A stretch of DNA of 64,000 nucleotides from Caenimonas sedimenti (GTDB taxonomy: Bacteria > Pseudomonadota > Gammaproteobacteria > Burkholderiales > Burkholderiaceae_C), in NCBI RefSeq assembly GCF_007833165.1, contig NZ_VOBQ01000008.1, positions 346,445 to 410,444 on the forward strand, read 5' to 3'. Positions 33,276-42,657 of the stretch are shown piece by piece. Made by a program: the position numbers and the translations under genes. The notes under the pieces were generated by a model. That model was not told the DNA's origin, made no database searches, and was given only the letters and a program-made list of their open reading frames with translations. Every line of letters begins with the position of its first letter. Position 1 is the stretch's first letter.

Positions 33276-34784
33276 TTGAGCCACATTGAGCGGCTGGGCG
33301 AAGTTCCGGGACGCTCCTTCAGCGGCGTGGAAACGCATGCGATGGTGGGCAAGCACCTTCGCCGGTACAACACGGCGTCGTTGGTGGCACTGGTGCTCAA
33401 CCAGTGGGCGAACCCGCAAGGGGACAAGCTCACGCAGCTGCGCAGCGCGCCCTGGCTGTCGATGCTGCTGGTCAAGTGGGCATTGCTGGAGCCGAACATG
33501 CGGCTGGGAGGGGGCACGCCGATGCCCGCTCCCGTCTACGACATGCTGCGCCAGCGGCTGTGGGAAGCCGACCGGCTGCGAGCCGGCGAGGCGAACTTGC
33601 ATGCCTTCATGCGTGCCTTGACGCACGTGCAGCTGGAGTTCCAGCAGAAGCTCGGCCGCGACTTCATGCGCTGGCCGGCGCTCGTGGCGCCGTTGCCAGA
33701 GAACTCGGTCCTGCGTCGCCAATTCACGAACAGCCTGCAGCTGCAGCCGCAGGACTTCATCGACATCGTGTTGGCGGTGCTGGCCGGCCTGCACCGCGGC
33801 AACGGGGTTCTCAGCATGAACTACCAAGGGATTCTGAGGCGGGTTTACGGCGACCGCTTCTATACCTTGATGGCCTCGATTTCGCGGGACCTTCTTGGCT
33901 TGCGCCAGGATCTCGCCGCCGCACCGGGCATGCCACTCGGGCGCGACTTCGAGGAGTTCACCGTGCTGCACAACTGGCCGCTGGTGCGTCTGGACGACGG
34001 GACCTTGTGTTGGTGGCATCCCATGGTCTTCGCGCACGGCATTGAGAACCTGGTGCACAACCGCCTGTCCGAGTTTGGCGCTGACTACACCCGCGCGTTC
34101 AGCAAGGTGTTCGAGAAGTACGTCCTGGAGCTGGCCGATGAGGCGGGCGTCCCGTTGATCACCGAAGGTGCGTACAAGGCGCGTTTGGGCGAGCAGGCCT
34201 CGGCCGTTGAAGCGATTTTCCAATGCGCCGATTGCAATGTGCTGGTCGAGTCCAAGATGGCGCTCTACCCGGAGGTGCTGATGGCTACCGACTCCGGCGA
34301 GGCGCTGTGGCAGAAGTCAAAGCGCATCCGCGAGGGGATCGGGCAGGGCGCCGCCGTTGCCGCCGAACTGGCTCAGTCCGGGCATCCGTTCCATCGCAGC
34401 GCCGCGCGCGACAACTTCCTGCTGATCGTCGCTAGCCGTGAACTGAATTTCGGCACGGGCACGATGCTGCAGCGCCTTTTCCCGGAGAAGGCGATTTCCT
34501 ACCCCAGCGGCGTGGCGCAGCGCAGATTGCCTCTGGACCATGTGTTCGTGCTGTCGATCCAGACGTTCGAGCGCTTAGTGGGCGCGCTGCGCGTGGATCG
34601 CATTGACCTGTCCGCACTACTGCGTGAAGCGGTCAGCGCCAACAGCGACCCGCGCACGGCGCAGCAGTTCTTCGCCCAGCACCTCGGGCCTAAGGTCAGC
34701 CGCTACACCACACCACTACGAATGCAACAGGTGATTGACGCCTCCATGGGGCGTGCCAAGACGGCGATGGAAGCGGTGGCCTAA
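33276..34784 (+). CDS. Recombinase-linked protein with PD-(D/E)XK-like core
   Basis: A 502-residue protein that begins with TTG at 33276, 64 bases after the recombinase stop. The first 280 residues are helical. The part VPLITEGAYKARLGEQAS then AVEAIFQCADCNVLVESKMA has the order E...(D/E)...E-x-K expected of a PD-(D/E)XK nuclease fold, with ESK as the core motif; the usual aspartate would be a glutamate here. It could process the recombination product or act in defence. It is the third gene of the cassette; no named family is certain. Confidence 0.65.
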   Translation: MSHIERLGEVPGRSFSGVETHAMVGKHLRRYNTASLVALVLNQWANPQGDKLTQLRSAPWLSMLLVKWALLEPNMRLGGGTPMPAPVYDMLRQRLWEADRLRAGEANLHAFMRALTHVQLEFQQKLGRDFMRWPALVAPLPENSVLRRQFTNSLQLQPQDFIDIVLAVLAGLHRGNGVLSMNYQGILRRVYGDRFYTLMASISRDLLGLRQDLAAAPGMPLGRDFEEFTVLHNWPLVRLDDGTLCWWHPMVFAHGIENLVHNRLSEFGADYTRAFSKVFEKYVLELADEAGVPLITEGAYKARLGEQASAVEAIFQCADCNVLVESKMALYPEVLMATDSGEALWQKSKRIREGIGQGAAVAAELAQSGHPFHRSAARDNFLLIVASRELNFGTGTMLQRLFPEKAISYPSGVAQRRLPLDHVFVLSIQTFERLVGALRVDRIDLSALLREAVSANSDPRTAQQFFAQHLGPKVSRYTTPLRMQQVIDASMGRAKTAMEAVA

Positions 34785-34995
34785 CGCGATGCGTCGGGCA
34801 GAGCCCTGTCGGACCGATGATTGGGAGGCGGCAAGGTAGACGTACGGAAGTTCGGTCTGGCCCATCAGAGGAATCTGAAGCAGCATGGACAGTGGGCCTG
34901 CTCAACAGCTGAGGCGGGCAGTACAGGGCAATGTGAAGGAATATTTGCTCCAAGGTTTTCAGGGCCCTCAACTGGGCGCAACTCAAATTTGCTAC

Positions 34996-35024
34996 TTGGC
35001 AAAACTTGCCAAAATTGCTAAACT
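34996..35024 (+). promoter_or_regulatory. Promoter with overlapping operator, AbiE-like operon
   Basis: TTGGCA, a 17-base spacer and TAAACT form a good sigma-70 promoter. The -35 box is inside the palindrome TTGGCAA-AAC-TTGCCAA (34996-35012). This layout fits autorepression by the AbiEi-like first gene, as known for AbiE systems. The ORF-free stretch 34785-34995 shows nothing else. Confidence 0.6.
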
Positions 35025-35057
35025 TTAGCGGAAACATAATGTTTTGCTGAACAGCAA

Positions 35058-36173
35058 ATGAGGAAAGTTGACCATCCCCAGGAATCGGACCGTCAGTTGG
35101 TCGATGAGTTGGCCATTGCGCTTTTCGAAGCCACTGGCCACGCGGCAGAACTGCGCGGCTACGAGGTCTCGATCCCAGACGGGCCTGTCTCGCAAAAGCT
35201 CGACGCACTGCTGAACTTAGACGTCGACCCCCCAGTGGCGGTTCCAGTCGAGGTGGTCCGCAACGGCTATCCCAGCAGCATCCAGGCGGCTGTGTGGCGC
35301 ATCAATGCCTATGCCAGCTCGCAGGCGCAAGCCGCAGGTATGGTCATCGGGCAGATCAGCCCCGGGGCGCGCCAGATCCTTCGGGAGGCTGGCGTCGGCT
35401 ACTTCGACACTGACGGGAGCCTGTACTTCCGACACGGGAGCATTCTTGTCAACATCGAAAAGCCGCCCCGGCGAGAAACGCGTTCGCCGCGAGGCAGTCC
35501 CTTCGCGGGAGCGCGCGAGAAGGTCGTTCACGCCTTGCTGCATACCAAGGGCGAATGGACCAACGGGTTGCAGCTCGCGGAGCTGGCCCAAGTTTCACCC
35601 TACACGGTCTCCATCGCGCTGAACGAGTTGTCTCGGCGCGAATGGGTCGTCTATGAAGGCAAGGGCCGTGCGGCGCGCTGCAAAGTGACCCAAAGCTCCC
35701 AGATGCTCGATGCATGGGTGGAGTACTGGAAGGTGCGCCGCGAAAAGCGCACGCGCTGGTTTGCCTTTTCTCAAAACCCGCAGCGCCTCTTGCAGTCCTT
35801 TCTCAACAAGGCCACCCACAACGACACCGAAGCCGAATGGGCGCTCACTGGCGCCGCGGCAGGCAACTTGTTGTGCCCTTTGCTGACCTCGATCGACGCG
35901 CTGGAGGTCATCGTGCCTCCCGGTACGGTCGCGCGTTGTGCCAGCGCATGGGGGCTAGTTGATGCAGCGCGAGGCGGCAATGTAACCCTGATCGAGCGCG
36001 AAGACGCCAGCGAGCTCTTCCGGCAGCCGGCCGAGTCGTTGCCAGGTGTCTTGCTTGCGAGTCCATGGATCGTCTACTTGGACCTGCGCCGCGATGATCG
36101 CGGACGCAACAAGGAACTCGGGAGCCAGCTGCGCGAGCGAGTCTTGAGCGTCCCGGAGAAGACCAATGCCTGA
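35058..36173 (+). CDS. AbiEi-like type IV antitoxin
   Basis: A 371-residue protein. A winged helix-turn-helix (about 155-205, AELAQVSPYTVSIALNELSR) lies in the middle; the N-terminal part resembles a restriction-endonuclease-like fold (AVPVEVVRNGYPSSIQA, VGYFDTDGSLYFRHG), and the C-terminal half fits the AbiEi antitoxin domain. It precedes a nucleotidyltransferase and overlaps it by eight bases, as in AbiE pairs. It likely represses the operon through the palindrome upstream. Naming is by architecture and context. Confidence 0.65.
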   Translation: MRKVDHPQESDRQLVDELAIALFEATGHAAELRGYEVSIPDGPVSQKLDALLNLDVDPPVAVPVEVVRNGYPSSIQAAVWRINAYASSQAQAAGMVIGQISPGARQILREAGVGYFDTDGSLYFRHGSILVNIEKPPRRETRSPRGSPFAGAREKVVHALLHTKGEWTNGLQLAELAQVSPYTVSIALNELSRREWVVYEGKGRAARCKVTQSSQMLDAWVEYWKVRREKRTRWFAFSQNPQRLLQSFLNKATHNDTEAEWALTGAAAGNLLCPLLTSIDALEVIVPPGTVARCASAWGLVDAARGGNVTLIEREDASELFRQPAESLPGVLLASPWIVYLDLRRDDRGRNKELGSQLRERVLSVPEKTNA

Positions 36174-37071
36174 CGAGAAGCCACAAACCGCTGCCGGCTA
36201 CAACCAAGAGTTCACCGTCGCCTGCGAGCGGGTCATGGTCACATTGCTTCACGGCTTCGGGACCTTCAAGAACACTGTGCGACTCGTGGGAGGCTTGGTG
36301 CCGCGCTACCTCACTCCCGCCAATCCTCCGGACGTCCCGGCGCATGTAGGGACCTCAGATGTCGATGTGGTGCTGAATGTGCAGGTGCTGGCCGACGGGG
36401 ACGCCTACAAGACGCTCGCCCAACAGCTCAAGGCCAAAGGCTTCGAACGGGCGACCAACCATGCAGGAAAGCCCACCAGTTGGCGGTGGTTGCGCAAAGT
36501 GACCGATCACGAATTTGTGATCGTGGAGTTCCTGCGCGATGCGGACGAGAACCTTGCACCCAAGATGGTCAAGCCCGTCGACGACGAGAACGTCTCGGCC
36601 ATCGCGTTCAAGCACGTCGGGATCGTCCATGACTGGTACCAGGCCAAGGAGGTGACCGCGGAGCTGCTGGATGGCGGCGGTATGGCGACCGAAACGGTCC
36701 ACTACGCTGACGCAGTCGCCTTCGTCGTGCTGAAGACACTCGCCTACGCCGACCGCGCAGCCAACAAGGATGCGGCAGACCTGGTGCACGTCTTGCGCTA
36801 TGCAATGCCCCTCGACGAGCTGGCCGCCAAGTTTCAGGACCGGCAGAACCAGGCACAGCACGTAGCAGCGCTCGACGCTGCACGGCACGCCTTGCGCATG
36901 CGGTTCTGCGACGGACCAGGCGTGCAGGGTTTCCAGCGCGACGGCTGCGTCGCTGCCTCTCGGTTCGCTCTGGGAGAAGAAGCGGAGGCCGACGAACTCG
37001 TGCTGGAGCAACGCAAGGTTAGTGGGCTGGTCACCGAGTTCTTGACGCTGCTCGACAAGCCAAAATTCTAG
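36166..37071 (+). CDS. AbiEii-like nucleotidyltransferase toxin
   Basis: A 301-residue protein with a nucleotidyltransferase signature: VGGLVPRYLTPA followed by TSDVDVVLNVQVLADGD, giving the G-G...D-x-D pattern; a later ligand may be in FVIVEFLRDAD. AbiEii-type toxins transfer nucleotides to targets such as tRNA and stop growth during phage infection. ATG at 36166 is inside the antitoxin gene. The length is near that of the family. Confidence 0.65.
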   Translation: MPDEKPQTAAGYNQEFTVACERVMVTLLHGFGTFKNTVRLVGGLVPRYLTPANPPDVPAHVGTSDVDVVLNVQVLADGDAYKTLAQQLKAKGFERATNHAGKPTSWRWLRKVTDHEFVIVEFLRDADENLAPKMVKPVDDENVSAIAFKHVGIVHDWYQAKEVTAELLDGGGMATETVHYADAVAFVVLKTLAYADRAANKDAADLVHVLRYAMPLDELAAKFQDRQNQAQHVAALDAARHALRMRFCDGPGVQGFQRDGCVAASRFALGEEAEADELVLEQRKVSGLVTEFLTLLDKPKF

Positions 37072-37534
37072 ACGCAGCGATCGACCCTAGCGCGACCCCA
37101 AGAGTCCAGAGGTCGGTCTCGACCCTGCCAGGGCGCCCTACAACATTTCGTCGCGCGGTCCGTTGCCCGGAACCGCCTGAAGCGCAACGTCATCGACCGC
37201 CCTCGAAACGGGCAATCGCAAGCCAGCGCCCATGCGGGCGCCTCAGGGGTGGGCACGAACATGCCGCTGGCCTGGAAGCAATGGGCGGGCGAGGGTGGTC
37301 GCTTGCAGCGGACGGGTAACCAATGTCTTCCTCAATCTGCGCGAGCGCAAGACGCCTCGCGGGAGCTTGGTGATCCCCAGTACTGGGGATGCGGACGCTC
37401 CGCCGCCCTGCTAACTTGTGATTGAGAAGGTCCGTCGTCGCCGGTTCCGCCAGGACTCACCTATTGAGGCCGAGCACTTCGGGCATCTCCAACGTCGGGC
37501 GAGGCGCTCGGTCTACATCGAGATGGAGGGACGA
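37072..37534. other. Gene-free stretch
   Basis: No supported gene, repeat or terminator is seen here. Frames are short and arginine-rich. The open frame of the next gene extends to a GTG at 37418 but without a ribosome site, so its promoter and leader probably lie in this stretch. Confidence 0.4.
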
Positions 37535-39235
37535 ATGCGTGCCACTGCGAAGAGTTCGAGCCTGAGGGCTGCCGCTTATGCCGGTACCTATGTCGTGGTG
37601 TTGGCATGGGACACACTAAACGGCAAGAAGCCTACCCGCAAGGACCTTCTCGGGTATGCGATTGAGCGCACAGAGCTGGACAGCGACGGCGGTGAGATCG
37701 AACGCTATTGGATGCGTGGCATCAAACGCTTTATGGACAAGGACAAAGGCCTTCCCCCTGGGACGCCTGTGCCGACCGCCGAACACCCCGTCCAGACCTT
37801 TCAATGGGCGGACTACACAGCGACGGCGGGACGCCGCTACCAATACCGCATCGTCCCGGTTTTCGGCACTGTGAAGAACACCAAGCTTGACGACGAGGCG
37901 GCGGTTACGCTAGATGTGACAGCGGAAGACGTTGTCGATCCGGCGAGCACTTCGGCTAGGCCTCGCCATGACGTCTATTTCAACCGCGGCGTCATTGGCT
38001 CGCAGGCGTACGCGCGCGAATTCGGCAACCGGAATCCGGATGCGGAAAACCCGCGCGCCGCAGAAATGCGCTGGCTGTCGCGTGGGCTGTTCGAAGCTCT
38101 GATCAAATTCATCGGCCAAGCGAAGGACGGCATGGCGCTTCGTGCGGCGCTTTACGAATTCCACTACGCGCCGGTCGCCAACGCCTTCGTGAAGGCGATC
38201 GAAGGCGGCGCCGACGTGAAGATCGTCTACGACGCCGAGAGTACCTACAAGGTCAGCAATGAAGAGACCATTGGGAACGCCGGCTTGGCTGAGCTTGGCG
38301 CGGTGGTCCCTCGCACTGTCAGCGAAGGCATCCGACACAACAAGTTCATCGTTCTGGTGGACGACGAAGGGCCCGCAGCGGTGTGGACCGGGTCGACCAA
38401 CATTTCAGATGGCGGCATATTTGGTCACTCCAATGTGGGCCATGTCGTGTGGGACCGCGAAGTCGCGGGAAAGTACCTCGAATACTGGGAATTGCTGGCG
38501 CAGCCGAAAACAACACCGACCAAGCTTCGTGGTCCGCTGAAGGCCGCCACCCCGCTGCCGCCGGAAAAGACTCCGAAAAAATCGGTGACGCCCGTGTTCT
38601 CGCCGCGAGACGATAAGGACAGTGACGAGACGCTGCAGTGGTACGCCGAGCGACTGGCCGAAGCAAGAGAGCTTGCCTGCATGACGTTCGCCTTCAACAT
38701 CGATCCGCTTTTTGCCAAGGTGCTCAATGTGGAGAACGACGTACTGCGCTACGTTGTCAAGGACGACCCGCTCGGTGAGACCGAGAGCATTGGTCAGGAC
38801 CGCGACCTGATTTTCGCAGCGGGTTCCTTCCTCGGAAGCGGCGCTCTCGCCAACTTTCTGCGCGAGCGCTCGAATCCACTCAATCGGAACCGCTACATTC
38901 ACAACAAGTTCATGCTGGTCGATCCGCTCGGAAAAGACCCTCTGGTGATCTCCGGCTCCGCCAATTTCAGCAAGCCCTCACAGCGCATCAACGACGAGAA
39001 CATGCTGGTCATCCGTGGCGACACGCGCGTGGCTGACATTTACTTCGGGGAATTCATGCGCGTCTTCGACCACCACTACGCACGGTACATCTCGAGAGTG
39101 CTGTCGGAGGCGGGCAGATCCGATCCGGAGGCCGGCTACCTCAAGGCGCTGACCGACGACTGGCTACCCACCCATTTCAATCCGGATAGCTACAAGGCGA
39201 AGCGGCGACGCTACTTCGTCAAGCCGGGGACCTAA
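37535..39235 (+). CDS. Phospholipase-D-family protein with FN3-like N-terminus
   Basis: A 566-residue protein. GGAGG lies five bases before the ATG at 37535, so this start is preferred. The N-terminal 110 residues (YAGTYVVVLAWDTLNGK ... ADYTATAGRRYQYRIVPV) look like a fibronectin-III-type domain. Two PLD motifs follow: IRHNKFIVLVDDEG with GSTNIS, and YIHNKFMLVDPLG with GSANFS. The second is canonical HxKx4D; the first has one extra residue before the aspartate. No signal peptide is seen, so it is probably cytoplasmic and may hydrolyse lipid or DNA phosphodiesters. A defence role is inferred from the neighbours. Confidence 0.75.
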   Translation: MRATAKSSSLRAAAYAGTYVVVLAWDTLNGKKPTRKDLLGYAIERTELDSDGGEIERYWMRGIKRFMDKDKGLPPGTPVPTAEHPVQTFQWADYTATAGRRYQYRIVPVFGTVKNTKLDDEAAVTLDVTAEDVVDPASTSARPRHDVYFNRGVIGSQAYAREFGNRNPDAENPRAAEMRWLSRGLFEALIKFIGQAKDGMALRAALYEFHYAPVANAFVKAIEGGADVKIVYDAESTYKVSNEETIGNAGLAELGAVVPRTVSEGIRHNKFIVLVDDEGPAAVWTGSTNISDGGIFGHSNVGHVVWDREVAGKYLEYWELLAQPKTTPTKLRGPLKAATPLPPEKTPKKSVTPVFSPRDDKDSDETLQWYAERLAEARELACMTFAFNIDPLFAKVLNVENDVLRYVVKDDPLGETESIGQDRDLIFAAGSFLGSGALANFLRERSNPLNRNRYIHNKFMLVDPLGKDPLVISGSANFSKPSQRINDENMLVIRGDTRVADIYFGEFMRVFDHHYARYISRVLSEAGRSDPEAGYLKALTDDWLPTHFNPDSYKAKRRRYFVKPGT

Positions 39236-40149
39236 GTCGAGGCGCGTCCCACGCATCAAGTGCCGATAATCCGGATCTAACCATCGGATGTAGGGCACAA
39301 CCCGATTGGCGACGGGAGTCGGTCGCGAAGGTAAAACGCCGAGATCCCGGATCTGGTCGCTCCCTCACGGTTGAGAGCGCCGCCTTTGATGGAGACGTCG
39401 GCGCTGTCTCGGCTAGGCGACCCGCATCAAGGGCTTCAGCGCGCGCACGAGCCGACCATTGCGTAGCACGGTTCAGCGTTCCGGCCGGCCCCGAGCTACT
39501 GCACGGTGACGCCATGCTCGAACAGACGCAGCCGCGCGGCCGCCACCAAGTCGGTCAGCACGGCAAGTAGCCGCGGATCGTCCAGAGGACATTCGGCCTT
39601 CAAGAGTCGCAGTGCGGCTGCGCTTTCCTGCAAATCGGTGGGTGCGGGTAGGGTGTTTGGTGGGGCGCAAATGGCCAGCGCGCTCGCGGCGTCGACCAGC
39701 GCTGAGCGGCGCGAGTTCATAGGCAGGCCAGCACCGGCGCGAGACACATGTTCGTCGACGGCCGCGAGCGCTTGCAAATTGCTCCTCGGGAAGCGGGCGG
39801 ATCGCCGCGAGGCGCTCACGCTCAACGGAGGACACCCAGGCCAAGGCCGGGGACGCCGGGTGCGAAAAGGGCGACCAAGATCTCCTGCCTGTGATTCCGG
39901 CACGTGCCGTAGCGCGCCTGCTGTGCGACGTGCGCCGGCAGGGCGAGCCCGGCGACCATGCCGGCTAGGCTGGTGAAGTCGACAAAAAGAAGGGTGAGCC
40001 TCATGGCGAGGGTGTACCAGTCCTGGTGATCGATTTCAAGCCTGAGGCGCTAGTGCCGAAGCGGATTATGGTTGCGGGGAGGGGTACGACCCCCTGAGGC
40101 AACGGCGCCGCCTGAGCAGGTGGCCTCCATGGCGGCTGATCGGCAAGCC
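39236..40149. other. Mostly gene-free stretch with weak frames
   Basis: Only one frame has a protein-like composition: minus strand 39496-39720, 74 residues (SALVDAASALAICAPPN..., DDPRLLAVLTDLVAAARLRL), without a ribosome site. It may be a remnant of a larger gene. The rest has arginine/serine-rich shadows only, and together with the decayed gene next to it suggests a scar region. Confidence 0.35.
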
Positions 40150-40495
40150 TCAGGGCTCCTTTCGCTTCTCCTCGAGGAACTTGTCCATCGAGACAACGAC
40201 ACCGCCGACGGCGCCGGGCAACCTGTCCGGGGAATCGATCTCCCGCTCCAAGAGGTCCAGCCAATCTTGGTTCGCGGCCAGCCAGTCGATGAAGTCCTCT
40301 AATCCTCCAGGCCCGCCGTTGGAACGGCGTAATTGTTGACAACGATCTTCCGCACTTGAAATCGCAAGCTGCGGTGGAACTCCGGAGCGACCTGAGGCCA
40401 GGTCCCTGCATCAAGTGGGCAAGCGCTTCGAATTGACCGGCTTTCGAAAAGCTTCGGGCCTGCTCATAAATGTCGTCCATCGGGAAATCGTTCAT
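40150..40495 (-). pseudogene. Frameshifted small gene
   Basis: Protein-like sequence continues through three frames: MNDFPMDDIYEQARSFSKAG...EALAHL, then DAGTWPQVAPEFHRSLRFQV...NYAVPTAGLED up to a TAG, then FIDWLAANQDWLDLLEREID...KFLEEKRKEP to a TGA at 40150. This indicates two small indels in a once intact gene of roughly 115 codons. No family is recognised. It lies just downstream of the HipA-like gene in the same direction, so it may be a lost third operon member. Confidence 0.6.
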
Positions 40496-40531
40496 GTGAA
40501 TAGCTCTCCCAGCCCCAAGGACTTGATCTGT

Positions 40532-41812
40532 CTAACCAGCCGCACCGGCGGCCAGCCGGAAAGCGGGCGCCAGCCGGTCCTGCTCACGCCGCGGAATGTT
40601 GAGTCCGCCCGCGATCTCCGGCCACTGCGCGACCACCATCTGGAAGTTGGCGATGATCTCGTTGGCTTCGTCTTTGAGCCTGAAGTAGTGTGCGACGGAC
40701 CTGGCGAGATCCAGGTCCAGCGCGTTGTCCGCTTCGCTGACATTGAGCTTCAAGCCGTGCGCATCGGGCACCGGATTCATGTCGTAGGCCTCCGACAGGC
40801 GCCACCCCTTGCCCGGAACGAGAATGAAGCCGTGGTTGCGCAGGTGATCGTCGGTGTTCGACACGAGCATGTTGAAGACGATGCGCGACCACAACTCGCG
40901 CAGGTCGGCGTCGGTCTGCGCGCCGTGGTCCATCAAGACCCGGGCGATCTCTAGGTAGCTCGCGCCATTGGAGGCGTCGTCGCCGTCCTGCCGGCCGGTG
41001 AGTGTCATGGCCGAGGCGAAGTGCAGGCGCCGGCCGGCGAGGGTCCTGTCGAAGCGCCGCACCAGAAACGTGTGGTGCGCACTCGCGAAAGTCTCCGCGG
41101 CTGCCTCGGCGACATTCAGGCCACAGGCCTTCGCAAGGCTGTGGACGACCAGCTCCCAAACTCCCACGTTGTGCTCGTCTCGCACGCTCGGAAACTTGGC
41201 GATCCACAGCCGGCCATCGGGGTCCACCACGCTGGCTTTTGGCCTGGCGCCGCCCAAGGAGCCGCCAGGCGCGATCAGCATGCGCAGCCAGTCATCCACG
41301 CCGACGGCGGCGTTCTCCTCGTCGCGCTCCAGTGCTAGGCTCGCGGCCTCCAGTTCGCGCAGCTGCACAAATGGCGGCGCGGCGACGCCGTGGCGGTTGT
41401 CCAGGAACGCACCCCGCTCGTCGAGCTTGAAGCGCAGCGCCCCCGACCGGTACTCATCGTGCACACCGAGTAGGAAGTCCGACTCGAATAGGCGCGCCGT
41501 GTTGGCTGCTTCGCCGGCGCGCTTGGCGCGCTCGAGGCGGCGTTTCATGAGCAGGCGCCCCCACCGATCGGGACTCGCATCGGCAAACACGCCGAACACC
41601 GACTGCCCCTGGGGCGGATGCTGCGGCCCCTCGTACGGGCCAAGCCGTGGGTCCAGGTGAACGCCCGCCATGGCCGGGTCAGCCAGCGCAGCGGCGGCGA
41701 ATTGGAACTCGAATACCTCGCGCCCGGCGCCTGCCCGGGCATGCAGGGTCCCGATGCGAAGGGGCGCTTCCAGTTCGTCCCAATCGGCGTAGACGGCGAT
41801 CGTGGCGGGCAT
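40532..41812 (-). CDS. hipA: HipA-like serine/threonine kinase toxin
   Basis: A 426-residue HipA-family kinase. The N-terminal domain (ASPDRWGRLLMKRRLERAKR) precedes the glycine-rich loop GGSLGGARPKASVVDPDG, the lysine in WIAKFPS, FLVRRFDRT, and the catalytic NTDDHLRNHGFILV with YDMNPVP as the metal-binding loop. All key residues look present. HipA kinases phosphorylate targets such as glutamyl-tRNA synthetase and cause dormancy. It follows the HipB-like gene by four bases. Confidence 0.88.
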   Translation of the reverse strand: MPATIAVYADWDELEAPLRIGTLHARAGAGREVFEFQFAAAALADPAMAGVHLDPRLGPYEGPQHPPQGQSVFGVFADASPDRWGRLLMKRRLERAKRAGEAANTARLFESDFLLGVHDEYRSGALRFKLDERGAFLDNRHGVAAPPFVQLRELEAASLALERDEENAAVGVDDWLRMLIAPGGSLGGARPKASVVDPDGRLWIAKFPSVRDEHNVGVWELVVHSLAKACGLNVAEAAAETFASAHHTFLVRRFDRTLAGRRLHFASAMTLTGRQDGDDASNGASYLEIARVLMDHGAQTDADLRELWSRIVFNMLVSNTDDHLRNHGFILVPGKGWRLSEAYDMNPVPDAHGLKLNVSEADNALDLDLARSVAHYFRLKDEANEIIANFQMVVAQWPEIAGGLNIPRREQDRLAPAFRLAAGAAG

Positions 41813-41816
41813 GCGT

Positions 41817-42503
41817 TCAGCCTCCCGTCTTGCCAGGCGGTCGCTTGATCAGTCCGGACAGCGCTTCTGAATTGGCGAAACCGCTCTTCTTCAGCCAATC
41901 GCTGCCGGCGACCTTGACTTGCGCCTCCAAGGCCTCGGCCGGTGACTCCACCTGCTTCAGGGTTTCGCGCAATTGGCGGCTGGGAAGCTGGGTCAACGCC
42001 TTCCGAAGCTGGCTCTCGGGCAAGGCCTCGACGGCTCGCCGCAGCTGCGCTGCTGGCAGCGCCTCCACGTCCTCCCGCAGTCGCTCCAGTGCTCCGCTGG
42101 GGGCGAGCCGCCTCGTGGCTGGGTATGACGCCAGGACCGTGCCAGCCAATGAGGCCACTCGCGATGAGGGCGCCGACCTTCCGGTCTGGGATAGCACGTG
42201 TGCGGCACGGCTTGCCGGCTGCAGACGGGAATCCTGCAGGTCGCGGCCTACCGGATCCGCCTGCGCCAGCAGATTGAGATCCTGCTCGACCCCGAGCACC
42301 TGCATCACCGCGACATAGGCTCCCAGCGTCACGCCCGCGCCGCCCCGCTCCACGCTGCGCAGCGTCATGGGCGACATGCCGGCGCGTTCCGCCACCTGCT
42401 TGGCCGGCAGCTTGCGGCGCAAGCGGGCGACGCGCAGGCGGGCGCCGAGCTGGCATAGCAGCTCGTCCGTCGACGGCAGCAGGGGTGCGGTTTTCTTGGC
42501 CAT
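41817..42503 (-). CDS. hipB: HipB-like antitoxin with repeat-containing tail
   Basis: A 228-residue protein, much longer than E. coli HipB (88). Residues about 18-75 are an XRE helix-turn-helix (RLRRKLPAKQVAERAGMSPM). The C-terminal half contains four 12-residue degenerate repeats starting LREDVEALPAAQ, LRRAVEALPESQ, LRKALTQLPSRQ and LRETLKQVESPA, likely a solenoid or coiled structure that could engage the kinase. A palindromic region just before the ATG is the probable operator. Confidence 0.8.
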   Translation of the reverse strand: MAKKTAPLLPSTDELLCQLGARLRVARLRRKLPAKQVAERAGMSPMTLRSVERGGAGVTLGAYVAVMQVLGVEQDLNLLAQADPVGRDLQDSRLQPASRAAHVLSQTGRSAPSSRVASLAGTVLASYPATRRLAPSGALERLREDVEALPAAQLRRAVEALPESQLRKALTQLPSRQLRETLKQVESPAEALEAQVKVAGSDWLKKSGFANSEALSGLIKRPPGKTGG

Positions 42504-42507
42504 AGTG

Positions 42508-42550
42508 CCATTATTCTATTCTCTTAGAGAAGAATACGCAGGAATAATGG
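42508..42550 (-). promoter_or_regulatory. Nested palindromes upstream of hipB
   Basis: CCATTATTC (42508-42516) and GAATAATGG (42542-42550) are inverted copies; between them TTCTCT-TAGAGAA is a second palindrome. A further ATAATGGC occurs near 42630. These fit operators for the XRE protein encoded just downstream. They also lie 300 bases from the rightward sigma-like gene. Confidence 0.6.
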
Positions 42551-42657
42551 CTTCTAGCTCCGTAATGTTGCGCTTGCTCAGGCTTCTTGAGGGCTATTTT
42601 TCTGGCGCTTTTACCCCTCAGACGCCAAAATAATGGCATCGTTCTCGCGACCTGTGT

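Noticed and set aside
31975..33279. 434-residue rightward frame inside the recombinase gene
   Set aside because: The composition is A/R/G-rich and the frame overlaps the clear recombinase catalytic domain.
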